This document shows, piece after piece, positions 54,501 through 62,623 of a stretch of 64,000 bases of DNA (positions are counted from its first letter, which is position 1; each line of letters starts with the position of its first letter). The notes beneath the pieces were generated by a model. The model was not told the origin of the DNA. It ran no database searches and saw only the letters and a program-made list of their open reading frames with translations. Source of the DNA: Capronia americana. Lineage: Eukaryota; Ascomycota; Eurotiomycetes; Chaetothyriales; Herpotrichiellaceae. Where the stretch lies: positions 1,426,001 through 1,490,000 of the forward strand of contig JADWQD010000008.1 of assembly GCA_016110215.1 (NCBI GenBank). Direction: 5' to 3'. The position numbers and the translations under genes are program-made.

Positions 54501-54987
54501 CTGGTCCCGGAAGTTCCAAAAGGCTGTTGAAAGGCGCAAGAGTGGCCGCTTGGTCGCCCCTCCCTCGCTTCCTGTGCCTGAAATCTTCATCGAGGACCCG
54601 GATGACGAGGTGGAAAGCAGCAGCCTTACTGAACCACGAGACTTTACCGAATCACGACAATCCTACACGCCGAAGAAACAGTCAGTCAACTTGCCGCCCA
54701 TTGATACATCGTTGCCTTCTGGAAGCTCTTTGAGAAGTATGTCGCCCGTAGATGGGTCGCCCGCAAGCAGCCCGATTCGGACGAGGCTGGGATCGGTGGA
54801 TACTGCTTATCACGGTGCGACGAGATCTTCGCCCACAACGCCGACACTGAGTCACAGCCGACAGAGCAGCAACACCGGCCAATTGGATGGACATGGAATG
54901 ATGGAGAGCTTTGACAACTCTGCCTGGGGCGAGAGTCTACGGAGGAGCTTCACGACGAGGGTCAGGAGTAACAGCACTAGGGGTTGA
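48532..54987 (+). CDS. cch1: High-affinity voltage-gated-type calcium channel Cch1
   Basis: The frame is open for 2151 codons. A 48-nt in-frame intron (54046-54093, GTAAGT, CTGAC, CAG) is likely, giving 2135 aa. A disordered, Ser/Pro-rich N-terminus of about 360 residues precedes four repeats of six helices. Pore residues at the EEEE positions read Asn710 (ISSNTFSDL), Glu973 (SSENWTTLM), Glu1443 (SQEGWVNVM) and Glu1731 (IGEGWNQIM). S4 charges are sparse, as in fungal Cch1 generally (RILRLLGLTAG; ARIYRVVLAVRVTR; ALRALRLLNISD; FLLIPRNNQL). An EF-hand-like loop DPNSTGFISKEQF follows repeat IV, then a Ser-rich tail. Cch1 works with Mid1 (absent here) for calcium entry under ER, mating or cold stress. 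Its size and layout are those of the fungal family. Confidence 0.96.
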   Translation: MSSRDRTPPKAIGPQSIPLRDLSRPPDSGSDDAEDLGSATPGHKQRHSRTRSLLAGRRSPNYARLDDDDESPSRGGPSSASNQTAGLSVRGGGASGSGRESPFEDLEGFAAATVGLDLQLPSTPPSVGLRRPSIITTAAEGDFHEVESPFSPPDTDTTPLTASRRPASSFKTSSSISRGQRHDRQGKRSSVHWTDGESPSLVRGRASRLGDDLPTLDTGAGMHRKLSSGSGISRLSAPRAESGERSRSLSPSPSPMARANSMLREISQRVVNLSNDSDMVEQSIRRKSSVRQHRRPSTTSPAPPLPGVEDEEEAQPHQAPPLEKVPSAEVTAEPFTPFTPFAPSTQAYHPNPLLGRTWGIFGPENALRKWLCEILVHPLTEPLILVLIIAQTVLLAVNAASDAVYLQTRTKRWGSSGFDYAIFGLFVVYTLELTARTIVSGFISNPVQFSTINRSVGLKKAVLQKAHTLFAPQDAREDPMMTNDGPAQPSIVRSFTGLPEPGGPGHTKQQQRIRLARRAFLRHSFNRLDFVAVVSYWISFVMQISGVEDSKHVYVFNMLSCLRILRLLGLTAGTSIILRSLKKAAPLLVHVAFLIGFFWLIFGIVGVQSFKSSLRRTCVWVGDDGSGQNFTLNIAPDNIQFCGGYFDAGTGDPMPWLKSDGSKGANHAKGFLCPQNSLCVESGNGPYNGTVSFDNIAQSLELVFVIISSNTFSDLLYYLTDSDYLAAALYFAAGIVVLSLWLVNLLVAVITSSFQIIREESKQSAFTADKIDGPLLDEDPKTKRSQLKKIYDKTHIFWVLIIVYDLVMQSLRSATQSDSRESLIMNSESVVTFLLLLEIVLRFLCDWRHFFHGKRNIVDLLLAIVTAVMQIPTIRNSGQPYAWLSVFQIARIYRVVLAVRVTRELVMVVFGNIIGLLNLILFVFLFTFLAAILASQLFRGDIPPADAGGELISVTFFDIWNSFLGMYQVFSSENWTTLMYNATQFNNIWDTAWLSAIFFILWFVVSNLIVLNMFIAVIQESFDVSEDEKRLEQVKAFLRQKEMTGSASGNLSLAAVFKMGRDSLRHRDALEYGSATVEQLLKEAVVKDFLDEQDQGLGRRTTSMHLDQIPTVKPGFLSKYWGRVTGLYGNREPNPFYSNATMSRANEDFDPRLVAQRVVATTENRRRAQRQYLQKHPKYNVSLFIFKPNNPVRKLCQYLVGPGRGSERVEGVSPFKPAWYAFSAFTYLAIVAMVILACITTPLYQRDYYLKNSLSITNWFVWTDLGFAALFTIEAAIKVIADGLFFTPHAYFRSVWGFIDGVVLVTLWINVITAMFRDDGVSRAVGAFKALRALRLLNISDTARQTFYSVIIVGGYKVLAAAFVSMSLLIPFAILGVNLFNGKMEACNDGDFGYSALSNCVGEYNSTPFNWPVLAPRQVANPWFDFDDFGSALFILFQIVSQEGWVNVMWSGTSITGKGQQPRPFASNGNAVYFIIFNLLGAVFVLTLFISVFMRNYTEQTGVAFLTAEQRSWLELRKLLRQISPSKRSLGVQSNKWKKRCYDLSIQKRGLWQRFITIVLVFHLILLTVDFYPEPAWWSKLRQFIFLAITLVLIANIVIRIVGLSWNRFRRSSWDMYSIFSVSGIFITSLISLSTIDNRAFDQLQKLFLVSATFLLIPRNNQLDQLFKTAAASLPLIANLLATWFVLFLVFAIALTQAFGLTRFGQNESNNVNFRTVPKALILLFRTSIGEGWNQIMEDFAGIEPPFCVREDSFFASDCGSSGWARSLFIAWNIISMYIFVSLFVSMIFESFSYVYQQSSGMSIVSRDEIRRYKQAWAECDPNSTGFISKEQFPRLLGVSCTLAGFVDLTDHNQELSGIWQMRIYDGDFTVRAIKEDCSVQPGDPARPPGRVVDGMDLDKLAERINQIPVREIQQRRARLNVFYQEVMLTADPDRGIPFTAVLFLLTHYNVITDSRSLRLEEFLRRRARLQRVQETIRRNTVVGFFDTLHWSRKFQKAVERRKSGRLVAPPSLPVPEIFIEDPDDEVESSSLTEPRDFTESRQSYTPKKQSVNLPPIDTSLPSGSSLRSMSPVDGSPASSPIRTRLGSVDTAYHGATRSSPTTPTLSHSRQSSNTGQLDGHGMMESFDNSAWGESLRRSFTTRVRSNSTRG

Positions 54988-56858
54988 AGTGCATGATAGC
55001 AAGACATGCTCGGAAACAAGAGCTTACGACTAATGACAAAGGTCTTCCGTTACGGTTTACGTGTGAATATTGAAGTGGACGAGCTAGCTGGCTTAATGAA
55101 GTTCCCAAAGGGACTGAACATATGGAAGCATAGCGATGGCGTTTTGAGTCTCGGGTGAAATAGACACGATCTGGTGGAGGACTGAGAAAAACTATACGAC
55201 GATGGCTGGCTAGACCTGGTGTCATTCTTGTACAAGCTGTGCCAACACTGACAGATGACGAGCTATAATGATATGAAATCGGATTCTGAGACACCACGTC
55301 TGAATGGCACCTGTGCTACACCGAGATCGCAGAGCCCTTCGTCCCGCAGAAAGTCGGGGTCGACTCCTAGGCAATACATCTTCATATCGTCTCGACTTCG
55401 TCTCGACTTCGTCTCAGTGAAGTCTAGATTGTGCTCGCGCATGATGAGAAGCTGTACCAGCTCACCACACTAAAGGCATCGATGTACACATATTGTTGCT
55501 AGCATTGAGTTAGCGTGACGATGTACACAGTACTCACGCCTCTGCTGTTCTGAGGACTCGCAGGGATATTGATGGCCGCAGTCGTGATTACACTTGCAGT
55601 GTTCGTTTTCCGTGTCTTGTTTATCAAGTGACGGCAAGCGGATGTTGCACTTGGCCCGTGCTTGCCTGAGGTTCGAGCAAGTTTGTCTGAGATTCGAATC
55701 AGGACTTCTTCAAACGTGACACACGAGCACAAAGTCTCCAGGTACGGCAAGCAAGCGAAGTGCGTCAGGAGGCGTGACTCTCGATTGTTTTGTCGGGCCT
55801 CACCAGCGGAACATTTTCCAGCTGAAACGCCTCACGACGCCTATCGCGTCTGGCAAGCGAAATCAACGAAGCGGATCAAAGCAACCCGTGTCTTGGCTCC
55901 GTATCAAAATCTCTGTCGCGCGTTCGGCGTGTGTTTCGGGACCCTTCGGCCGCGTCAGGGAAAGCCAAAGCAAGCCACTTTGGAAACACCCCTGGCAGGG
56001 ATCAAGGAATGCGAGTGGGGAGCGGAGAGTGGAGAGTGAGGATGCAGTTGGAAGCTTGCCAGGGTTTGTTGACGGCGGGTGTTCCAAGGCTTCCTCAGCA
56101 ACCGTGCAACTGTGCAACCTGCACCGACTGTGTGCAGCTACGAATGCAGTAACGGGTGTCAGAGACCAACGGAAGATGAAGGGGAATGAGGATGAACATG
56201 ACCAGCTAGTTCATCGTGTCAAGTGCGCCTCTCGAACGCCTCCCGACGCTCCACGCTGCAAGACACTCGCGTTTGACGTGAGCTTATTTCCCTCTCACCT
56301 GCTCGTTTCGCTACCCCACCTTCCTCTTCTCAGCTCTTTTTCAGGAGCTCTGGTATTCGGACAAAGGCTCCATGGCGTGACAGGAGCGACTGAAGGGCCT
56401 GTCTTCCGGGATGCGCTAGCGAAACTTATTGAGCTGTATCATCTGCGGTGGTTCGCGTGTGGTGGTGAAACCCCGTCCATCCCAAGTGGTGGCTATATTC
56501 TCAACGCGGGTTGACGCATATTTCTTTTCAATCTCCCCTCGCTTTGAAAGGAATATTGTCTCACTGACCTGCTTCTGATTTTTCATATCTTCTGCACATT
56601 TGTACAGTTCTACCTGCTCTTCTATTCTTGCAACTTCGTTAATTACATTCGTTCACCTTGACTCACCCCGGCAACTTGAGCTGGGCACCTGAGCAACTCC
56701 TACACATTGACCACATTCCTCTGTCCCAAAGCAGGGCTTGACTTGGCTGGCCAACATTGAGCGGGGAACGCCAGAGAAGCACTATCTACTTGTCGAAGTC
56801 TGAGAGGGAAGAGATATATCTTGACCTCGCCATTCTCCATATATCCCAACTCAGAACC
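54988..56858. other. 1.9-kb intergenic region
   Basis: No gene is called. A plus-strand open frame at 55774-56514 has arbitrary composition and no domain. Short tandem repeats at 55387-55423 are listed. CT-rich DNA before 56859 looks like a 5' leader. Confidence 0.5.
55387..55423. repeat. 11-bp tandem repeat followed by a hairpin
   Basis: TCGTCTCGACT occurs twice in direct tandem (55387-55397 and 55398-55408) with a partial third copy. The last unit forms a GACTTC / GAAGTC stem at about 55404-55423. Confidence 0.5.
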
Positions 56859-57437
56859 ATGGCAGTTCCACAGTTAGTTTCTCTGTTCGAGACAATCCAG
56901 CAAGAGTCCTCAATTAAACCAACTTCCAGGAGCCTTCGAAGCCACCATCAAATCTCATCCTCGAAAGTCCGTCTCCATCTTCAGACGATCTTCAGCCACA
57001 ATCCTCTACACCGATCAACCAAGAGTCCTTCGAGCAACATGACCTCCCCAACCTCTTCCTCCACGCCTTCGATGAGATCCTCCCCGAGCTCCTCCTTCAG
57101 CAGCTTCGGCGGCCGAAGTCGAAGCCATGTTCAAGCACCAACCAACGACCTCGATTCTGCTATCCTTTCTCCCGTTTCACCTCTTGCGGGCAATCAAAAT
57201 CAGTCATACACTATCCGTCGACAGCCATCGGCCATCGATCTGGCACTACAAGAGGAAATCATGTACGCTGACGAGGTCGAGACCATTGGATTGGGGCTTC
57301 TTGAGCCGAGGCCCAGAGCGAACACTGCTTCTTCCACTGCGTCCTCTCAACAATGCTCTATCATGGAGTTCATGAGCGAGACTGCTGTTACGCCCGTCGT
57401 TTTGGATTCGATCTTCGATGTCATGGAGCGGGCATGA
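56859..57437 (+). CDS. Conserved small fungal protein of unknown function
   Basis: Single exon, 192 aa from the ATG at 56859 (good context, CCATGG). The open frame continues upstream without an ATG. The middle is Ser/Pro-rich and probably disordered. Two segments look constrained: RRQPSAIDLALQEEIMYAD, followed by GLGLLEPRPRA, and the C-terminal FMSETAVTPVVLDSIFDVMERA. This arrangement (RQPSAxDxAL, GLGLxEPRP, terminal FEVME/FDVME) recurs, as far as I recall, in short uncharacterised proteins of many Pezizomycotina. No catalytic motif, signal peptide or membrane helix is visible. The long CT-rich leader and the strong start context suggest it is expressed. Confidence 0.65.
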   Translation: MAVPQLVSLFETIQQESSIKPTSRSLRSHHQISSSKVRLHLQTIFSHNPLHRSTKSPSSNMTSPTSSSTPSMRSSPSSSFSSFGGRSRSHVQAPTNDLDSAILSPVSPLAGNQNQSYTIRRQPSAIDLALQEEIMYADEVETIGLGLLEPRPRANTASSTASSQQCSIMEFMSETAVTPVVLDSIFDVMERA

Positions 57438-58631
57438 GACTCATCATGATCATTTGGGCACAGGTTACGACGGTCTCGGTAGCAGGGACCACGTCTGATC
57501 GCCTTGATCATGCTGTTTATTGGTCTATGTCACCCACGGTGGTGTGTGTGGGTGCGTGGACATGGATTTCCGGCCTGGCAAAATGAAATTACGATGTGCA
57601 ATGTAAGAGTAGGGAAGGAGTCAACTTTTGGCCTTTCGATTCTTTCTTGCGGCATTGAGGAAGGACGACAAGGGGTTTTGGTGTGATTGGTTACAGGGCT
57701 CGAGGTGGGCGCCTCGACACTTATCAGGGATTCATGCAGTTTGACGTTTTATGATACCACATATACTTGCTAATACAGAGGCACGGGAGAGCGATCTTCA
57801 AGTTTGGATCTATTACGTTGGGTTTGGCTCCTGTTTACGGAGAGGCCAAGGTGGTCCCTCAATCCTGTACTACGTCTATAGGAATGGAATGGAATGATCA
57901 TTTCGACCAACCAGCCAGAGTAATATCTGAAGATCCGGAGATTTCAAGGCGAGCTTCTCGGTGAACTGTACACTTGCACGAGTACTTCACAGTATCCTAT
58001 GCTGAGAGCACGTCTAGGACGGCATGTCACGCCCACGACGCCATGCCACGCCTCATCCATGGCCGTGCACGCCCATCTCGCAACGACAAAGTTAATTAAG
58101 TTCAGTTCAGTTCTCCACAACCCAAATCCGACCCATCTAGAGCTACTCCATACTCGATAATCCAAATACAGCTGCAAGGGTGAGATGGGTCGAATACCGG
58201 ACCCCCTCACCGACGACGGAAGGTGGTGTCTTGAACATTCGATATGGTAGGGAGGGGATATGTATATGGTATTGGGTGTGGGTGTGATGTGATGTGGATA
58301 AATAGTCAGTCACCATCATCGCCATCGCCATCGCCAGCATCACCCTGCAGGATAGAGATACTATTAAAAACTACTGTTGTAAATCTGCGCCAACAAACAA
58401 GACGCACGCGGCCCGGGGAATCGTGTTTATTTACGCTTCCGACTCCGAGTCAAACGCGTAGTTCCCCTTGTGCGCGAACGAACCCCTTGCTTCCGCACCC
58501 ATTTCTTCCATTTTCCAATTCGTTTCATTGTCCCAATCATTTCAAAATCATGCACAGATCGTCATGCCGCGCCCGTTTGGAGTTGTTGTTATTCAACGGT
58601 GCAGTATCAGAATTTCCGCCCACCCTCAAAG
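57438..58631. other. Convergent 3' intergenic region
   Basis: About 1.2 kb. It has an ACGAGTACT motif (57978-57986) and a short GCCATC trinucleotide-like run near 58316-58340. No gene is seen. Confidence 0.5.
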
Positions 58632-60734
58632 CTAGAACCCCTCTTGCAAACTTGTCACGAGAGCCTCGTCGATGTTCGCCTTCCTGAAGCCGGGGGCCCG
58701 TCCGAGACAGGCGCTCCCTTCGATCATGCGCTCGAGAAACATCTCCACGTCAAAGGTGAGGGGGCTCTGCCTCCTCGAGCCCAGCAGGTCCGAGAACGTA
58801 GGCGGGGCTTGGGCACCAGGGGCGTCGGGGAACGGGAAGCTCGCCCAGACGTCGTCGCCCGCGGACTTGGGCGTCGGGGCGCGTGACGTCGACGGGGGGA
58901 ATAACGTGGCCGTGGCCGTGGCCGTGGTGCGCTGGTAGGGCGTGTACACATCCGAGAGGTCGTGAGCGATGTACGGGTCGGTGAAACGCTCGGAGGGGAG
59001 GAGCGGGGAGGGCGTTCGCAGGGCGGTCTCAAGCGGGGAGCGGTCGGACGTGGATGTCCCGTCGCTGGTCGTGGCGGCGGTGGAGGTGGTCGAAGTGCTC
59101 GACTTGACGAGCGAGAGGACCGTGGGGTCGACCTCGATGAAGCTGCTCTGCCCGTCCAGGTAGATGCCCTTTGTTTTGAGGTACTCCTCGACGTCGTGGC
59201 TGTCGAACCAGATGCCGCCGAAGCCGATGTTGTCGAGCATCTCCTGCATGGAGGCCTCGAACCGCGGGGTCTCAGCCTCGACGTACGGCTGCGGGCCGAA
59301 CGCCTTGGCCGGGCTGACCATGTTGGGTGGGTAGATGGGGTTGCCATCGTCGTCGCGCCGCGGGAAGTGGGTGCCCGCGCCGCCGATGTGGAAGAAGGGC
59401 ACGTTCCAGTTCTCCAGCGACTCGCCGGCCCGGCGCTTCAGCATCTCTTGGAACCGCTGGAGCATGCGCTTGCGGTTGGAGAAGCAGAAGGTGAAGCGGA
59501 AGGCGCGCTTGATGTACGCCGGGTCGATGTTCGGGTTGGTGAGGTTTCGGAACGCGCGCTCCAGGCACATCCGGTGCAGGCGGCGTGCGAACGTCGTCTC
59601 TTGGAATGAGTACGTGTAGGAGCCTTCTGGCTGGTGGGCCGGCTTGAGGGGTCTTTCGACGACGAGTCTCTCGTTCGGATCGTCGTATAGGAAGACTTCG
59701 GGAATGGTGGCGTTGAAGGAGAGAACGTCATTCAGACCGTGGATGTTGGAGTTGTCCGTTGTCCAGGCTGTCTGCGATAGCGCGAGGAAGGTGTCGTCGG
59801 GCTGGACCGGGGCGGGTAGTTCTTCTACGTCGGCTTCTACATCGGTGGAACTGTGGTCGTTGAAGCTGACAGCGCGACGTATATTAGTCTTCTTCGCCGA
59901 CGGTTTTGTAGACGAGGACTTGGCGTCTTTGTGGGCGCTGCCTCGTCTGTTGTTACTTTTCTCACCTGCTTCGGGAGATGCCTTGCCTTCACCCTGGGTC
60001 AGGGCCGCGATGGCGGCCTCTTCTTCATCGTCTGATTCGGGTGAGGCAAGCTTGGAGAGGGTGACAAACTCTTCCGTGGCCGACTGGAGTTGGCGACCCA
60101 ACGAGTAGTGAGAGGCCAGGATCCCGGCGTCGACCATGTTATCGTGCAGGGTCAGGAAGGTCTTGTTCATCTGTTCGATTGTGTTCTGGAGGTCTGTCAC
60201 CTTTTGCTTCAGCGCCGAGATGGTCGTCTCCTTGCGATGGCGGTACGCCCTTTGTGCCAACCGGATCTGGGTACGACGGCGGTCTGCTGCAGTCTCATCA
60301 TGGGTATCCAGCCGCGGTCGCCCTCTCTGCTTCTTTTCCATTGCCTGGTCATCGCCGTCGTTGGTCGAGGCTCGCTTGGTGGACTTTGCTTTCTTCTGGG
60401 TCGAGGGTGGGTCTTGTTCCGCAGACGAAGAATTATTACTCTCGCTCGCGGCAGAACCCCCGGCCAGCACGATACCGCCGTAAAGTTGGTCCATTGAGGT
60501 GGTTGCCTTTCGCTTCCGTGGGTTCTGCTCCTCCATATCTTCGTAAGGCTGCATGAGTCCCTGGGGATACCGGGAGGCAGACAAGATGTCTAGATCCCCG
60601 CCCGTGGGCCGCTCAACGGCCTGGGAAGACATGAGTAGGTGCGTCGGGTTATCCAAGATCGACTGGAGCGAAGAATATGTTCGGTCACCATATCGTGACT
60701 TGGTGAAGGCGTGCATTGGCATTGCGACGGACAT
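58632..60734 (-). CDS. Fungal bZIP transcription factor with atypical basic region
   Basis: Single exon, 700 aa from the ATG at 60734; the open frame begins upstream with a TTG. The basic region at about residues 151-169 reads DRRRTQIRLAQRAYRHRKE and is followed by a heptad zipper to about 205. The invariant Asn of the N-x7-R bZIP signature is replaced by Ile (Q-I-R where Yap proteins have Q-N-R), while the AQRAxR core is kept. After an acidic, Ser-rich linker, a conserved C-terminal module (about 350-560) contains TFARRLHRMCLERAFR, AFRFTFCFSNRKRMLQRFQEML, GGAGTHFPRRDDDGN and IGFGGIWFDSHDVEEYL. Such bZIP plus long C-terminal proteins form an uncharacterised fungal subfamily. DNA specificity may differ from Yap/AP-1. 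The gene is tandem with the SET gene, with 1.9 kb upstream. Confidence 0.9.
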   Translation of the reverse strand: MSVAMPMHAFTKSRYGDRTYSSLQSILDNPTHLLMSSQAVERPTGGDLDILSASRYPQGLMQPYEDMEEQNPRKRKATTSMDQLYGGIVLAGGSAASESNNSSSAEQDPPSTQKKAKSTKRASTNDGDDQAMEKKQRGRPRLDTHDETAADRRRTQIRLAQRAYRHRKETTISALKQKVTDLQNTIEQMNKTFLTLHDNMVDAGILASHYSLGRQLQSATEEFVTLSKLASPESDDEEEAAIAALTQGEGKASPEAGEKSNNRRGSAHKDAKSSSTKPSAKKTNIRRAVSFNDHSSTDVEADVEELPAPVQPDDTFLALSQTAWTTDNSNIHGLNDVLSFNATIPEVFLYDDPNERLVVERPLKPAHQPEGSYTYSFQETTFARRLHRMCLERAFRNLTNPNIDPAYIKRAFRFTFCFSNRKRMLQRFQEMLKRRAGESLENWNVPFFHIGGAGTHFPRRDDDGNPIYPPNMVSPAKAFGPQPYVEAETPRFEASMQEMLDNIGFGGIWFDSHDVEEYLKTKGIYLDGQSSFIEVDPTVLSLVKSSTSTTSTAATTSDGTSTSDRSPLETALRTPSPLLPSERFTDPYIAHDLSDVYTPYQRTTATATATLFPPSTSRAPTPKSAGDDVWASFPFPDAPGAQAPPTFSDLLGSRRQSPLTFDVEMFLERMIEGSACLGRAPGFRKANIDEALVTSLQEGF

Positions 60735-62623
60735 GGTCGTAATCGAGACCACGGGTCCGAACAATGATTACTGAACCTGACTGGGGAAGGCTGGAGAGGG
60801 CTGCGGCCGGTCCAGTATACGGGATTTCTGTGTTGATGTGACCGACAATGGTGATCATTAGGCAAGACCGCCGAGGGTCCCTCTAGTCGATTTGTTGTTT
60901 TCTCCTGAATGGGTAACTGAGGCCGTCCGGAAGCAGGATTTCAGCGTGGAGTGGCTAGATAGTCATCAAGCTGAAGGGCCCCCCTGCTTCTGTTCGTTCT
61001 AGTTTCTCGACGCCGCTAACTCTTCACAAGCCAGCAGATAGTGTGAGGCAGGTCAGTCGTCCAGTTCTGCAGAGTGGAAAGCGTGGAGTCTCTCGAGAGG
61101 CAGATTCCAAACAGCGGGAAGGTGGTTGTAATACTAGGCGGTCATCCGCCGGTTGCTGCTTTAACTAGAGTTGACCGCCAGGCCCACGGCATTAGTCAGG
61201 ACCCCATGGGCTGATACGCCCCAGATACGGCGCGTCACCGTGAGATTTCTTTATAACCCAGGCAGAAGATCCCACGCAACTGAGGGAAAATCCATGGTCA
61301 GCCGCTCGACGAGAGCCCGATGACGAGGGGATTCACGGAGCCTCTCAAGATCCCGAGCCAGGGCCGGAAGGGTTGGGAGGAGACGAGCCTGCCTCAGGCC
61401 ATCTTATTATTGCTCGATCGGGTTGCTGGTGTCATCGACCTGCATGACCCTTCGTTCAAGTCTAGCTGGAAAGGGGATAGACAGTGGACGAGGAGCGTGT
61501 TGAATAGTAATCATCATTCTGCCTGAGCCTGCCTGCTCACCCGAGGTCGAATTGTGAGCTTCGACCACCCCGAGCTGTTGCTATTAAGTACGAGTACGTC
61601 CGTAACTCACTCCTTCCGGGCCTGCTGAGCCCCGCGCAGGCCAACTCCTGGGGCCTGGAACCTGCAGGGACTTGGCTTGCAATCTTGCTGGTTTAGGAGC
61701 CATTAGCTCAGCAGGAGGTGGTCAGTAGAGGACATCCAACAGTCGCAGTTCTTGTTCTCGGTGACGCCTACGGCTTTAGGATCAACCCTGAAGAAACAGT
61801 CGTACGTAGGGACATGATTCGTATGGTTCTCAACAACAACGCATATCGGGAAGTTGCCGTCACCACGGAGAGGAGAGTTGGTCATCCTCATTGCTGACGT
61901 GATGTGTGTCTTCGCATCTCGACTCTCGCCCATTGGCCTTTTCGTCTTCTTGCTGTCTCACCTTCGTTGGCCTCCGCCTTTTCTCGTCGAAGGATGTCGC
62001 GGATCTAATGGCCGTACACACTACATAGTACACCCCATTTAATATGGGAATACGAGGTACGAGTGGAACAAATCATGTGTCGCCGAGGCCCTTCTGGCTT
62101 GATTCTATCCAGTTGACCGTGCTTTGGCCACTTGATAGACTTGGTTATTCGAAGTGACATAATGATCACAGCGGCTCGATGCTCTTGTCGCATGCCCGAG
62201 TTTCGAGTACCTTTCACTTTCTGGCTCATTAGTCACAGCGACACGAAGCCGACTCTGCATGCTTGGCTTGTTCAAACTAATTCAGTCATGATGGCTTGCT
62301 CCCGTCCATGCTTATGTCATAATGTTACAATTCACCTGTCCCTCTGCACCAAGCTACCCATTAAAAACACCATCGCTCACATAATATCATCACCTGCAGG
62401 GCAGTATATGCACAATTGCTTGTCCCAATAACCAGGTTCACGGCGCCAAACTTAACCATTCCCTGGTGGAAGCTGCCATCCATTCGCCTACTGTGAATCG
62501 CCCATTGCAGTCCAATCATTCCGATATGTTCCACTTGCATTCGATGCACGAGCATCAGCTTGAACGTCGGTCTTTTGCCGAAGTAGGCGGCTCGAATTGA
62601 GAGGGGACCACCACCGGTTGAGT
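60735..62623. other. 1.9-kb intergenic region
   Basis: The bZIP promoter and SET-gene 3' flank. Motifs GTACGAGTAC (61588-61597) and TACGAGGTACGAGTG (62051-62065) are present. No gene or RNA gene is recognised. Confidence 0.5.

Noticed and set aside
34902..54987. NoxA, RhoGEF and Cch1 as a physical ROS/calcium signalling cluster
   Set aside because: They are separated by many unrelated housekeeping genes, so co-location is not evidence of a cluster.
55660..55710. GGTTCGAG and GATTCGAATC resembling tRNA B-boxes
   Set aside because: No cloverleaf, A-box or acceptor stem could be formed around them; a similar TTCGAA near 19130 also failed.
55774..56514. 246-codon plus-strand open frame after Cch1
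   Set aside because: Arbitrary composition with no domain; the region looks like intergenic and leader DNA.
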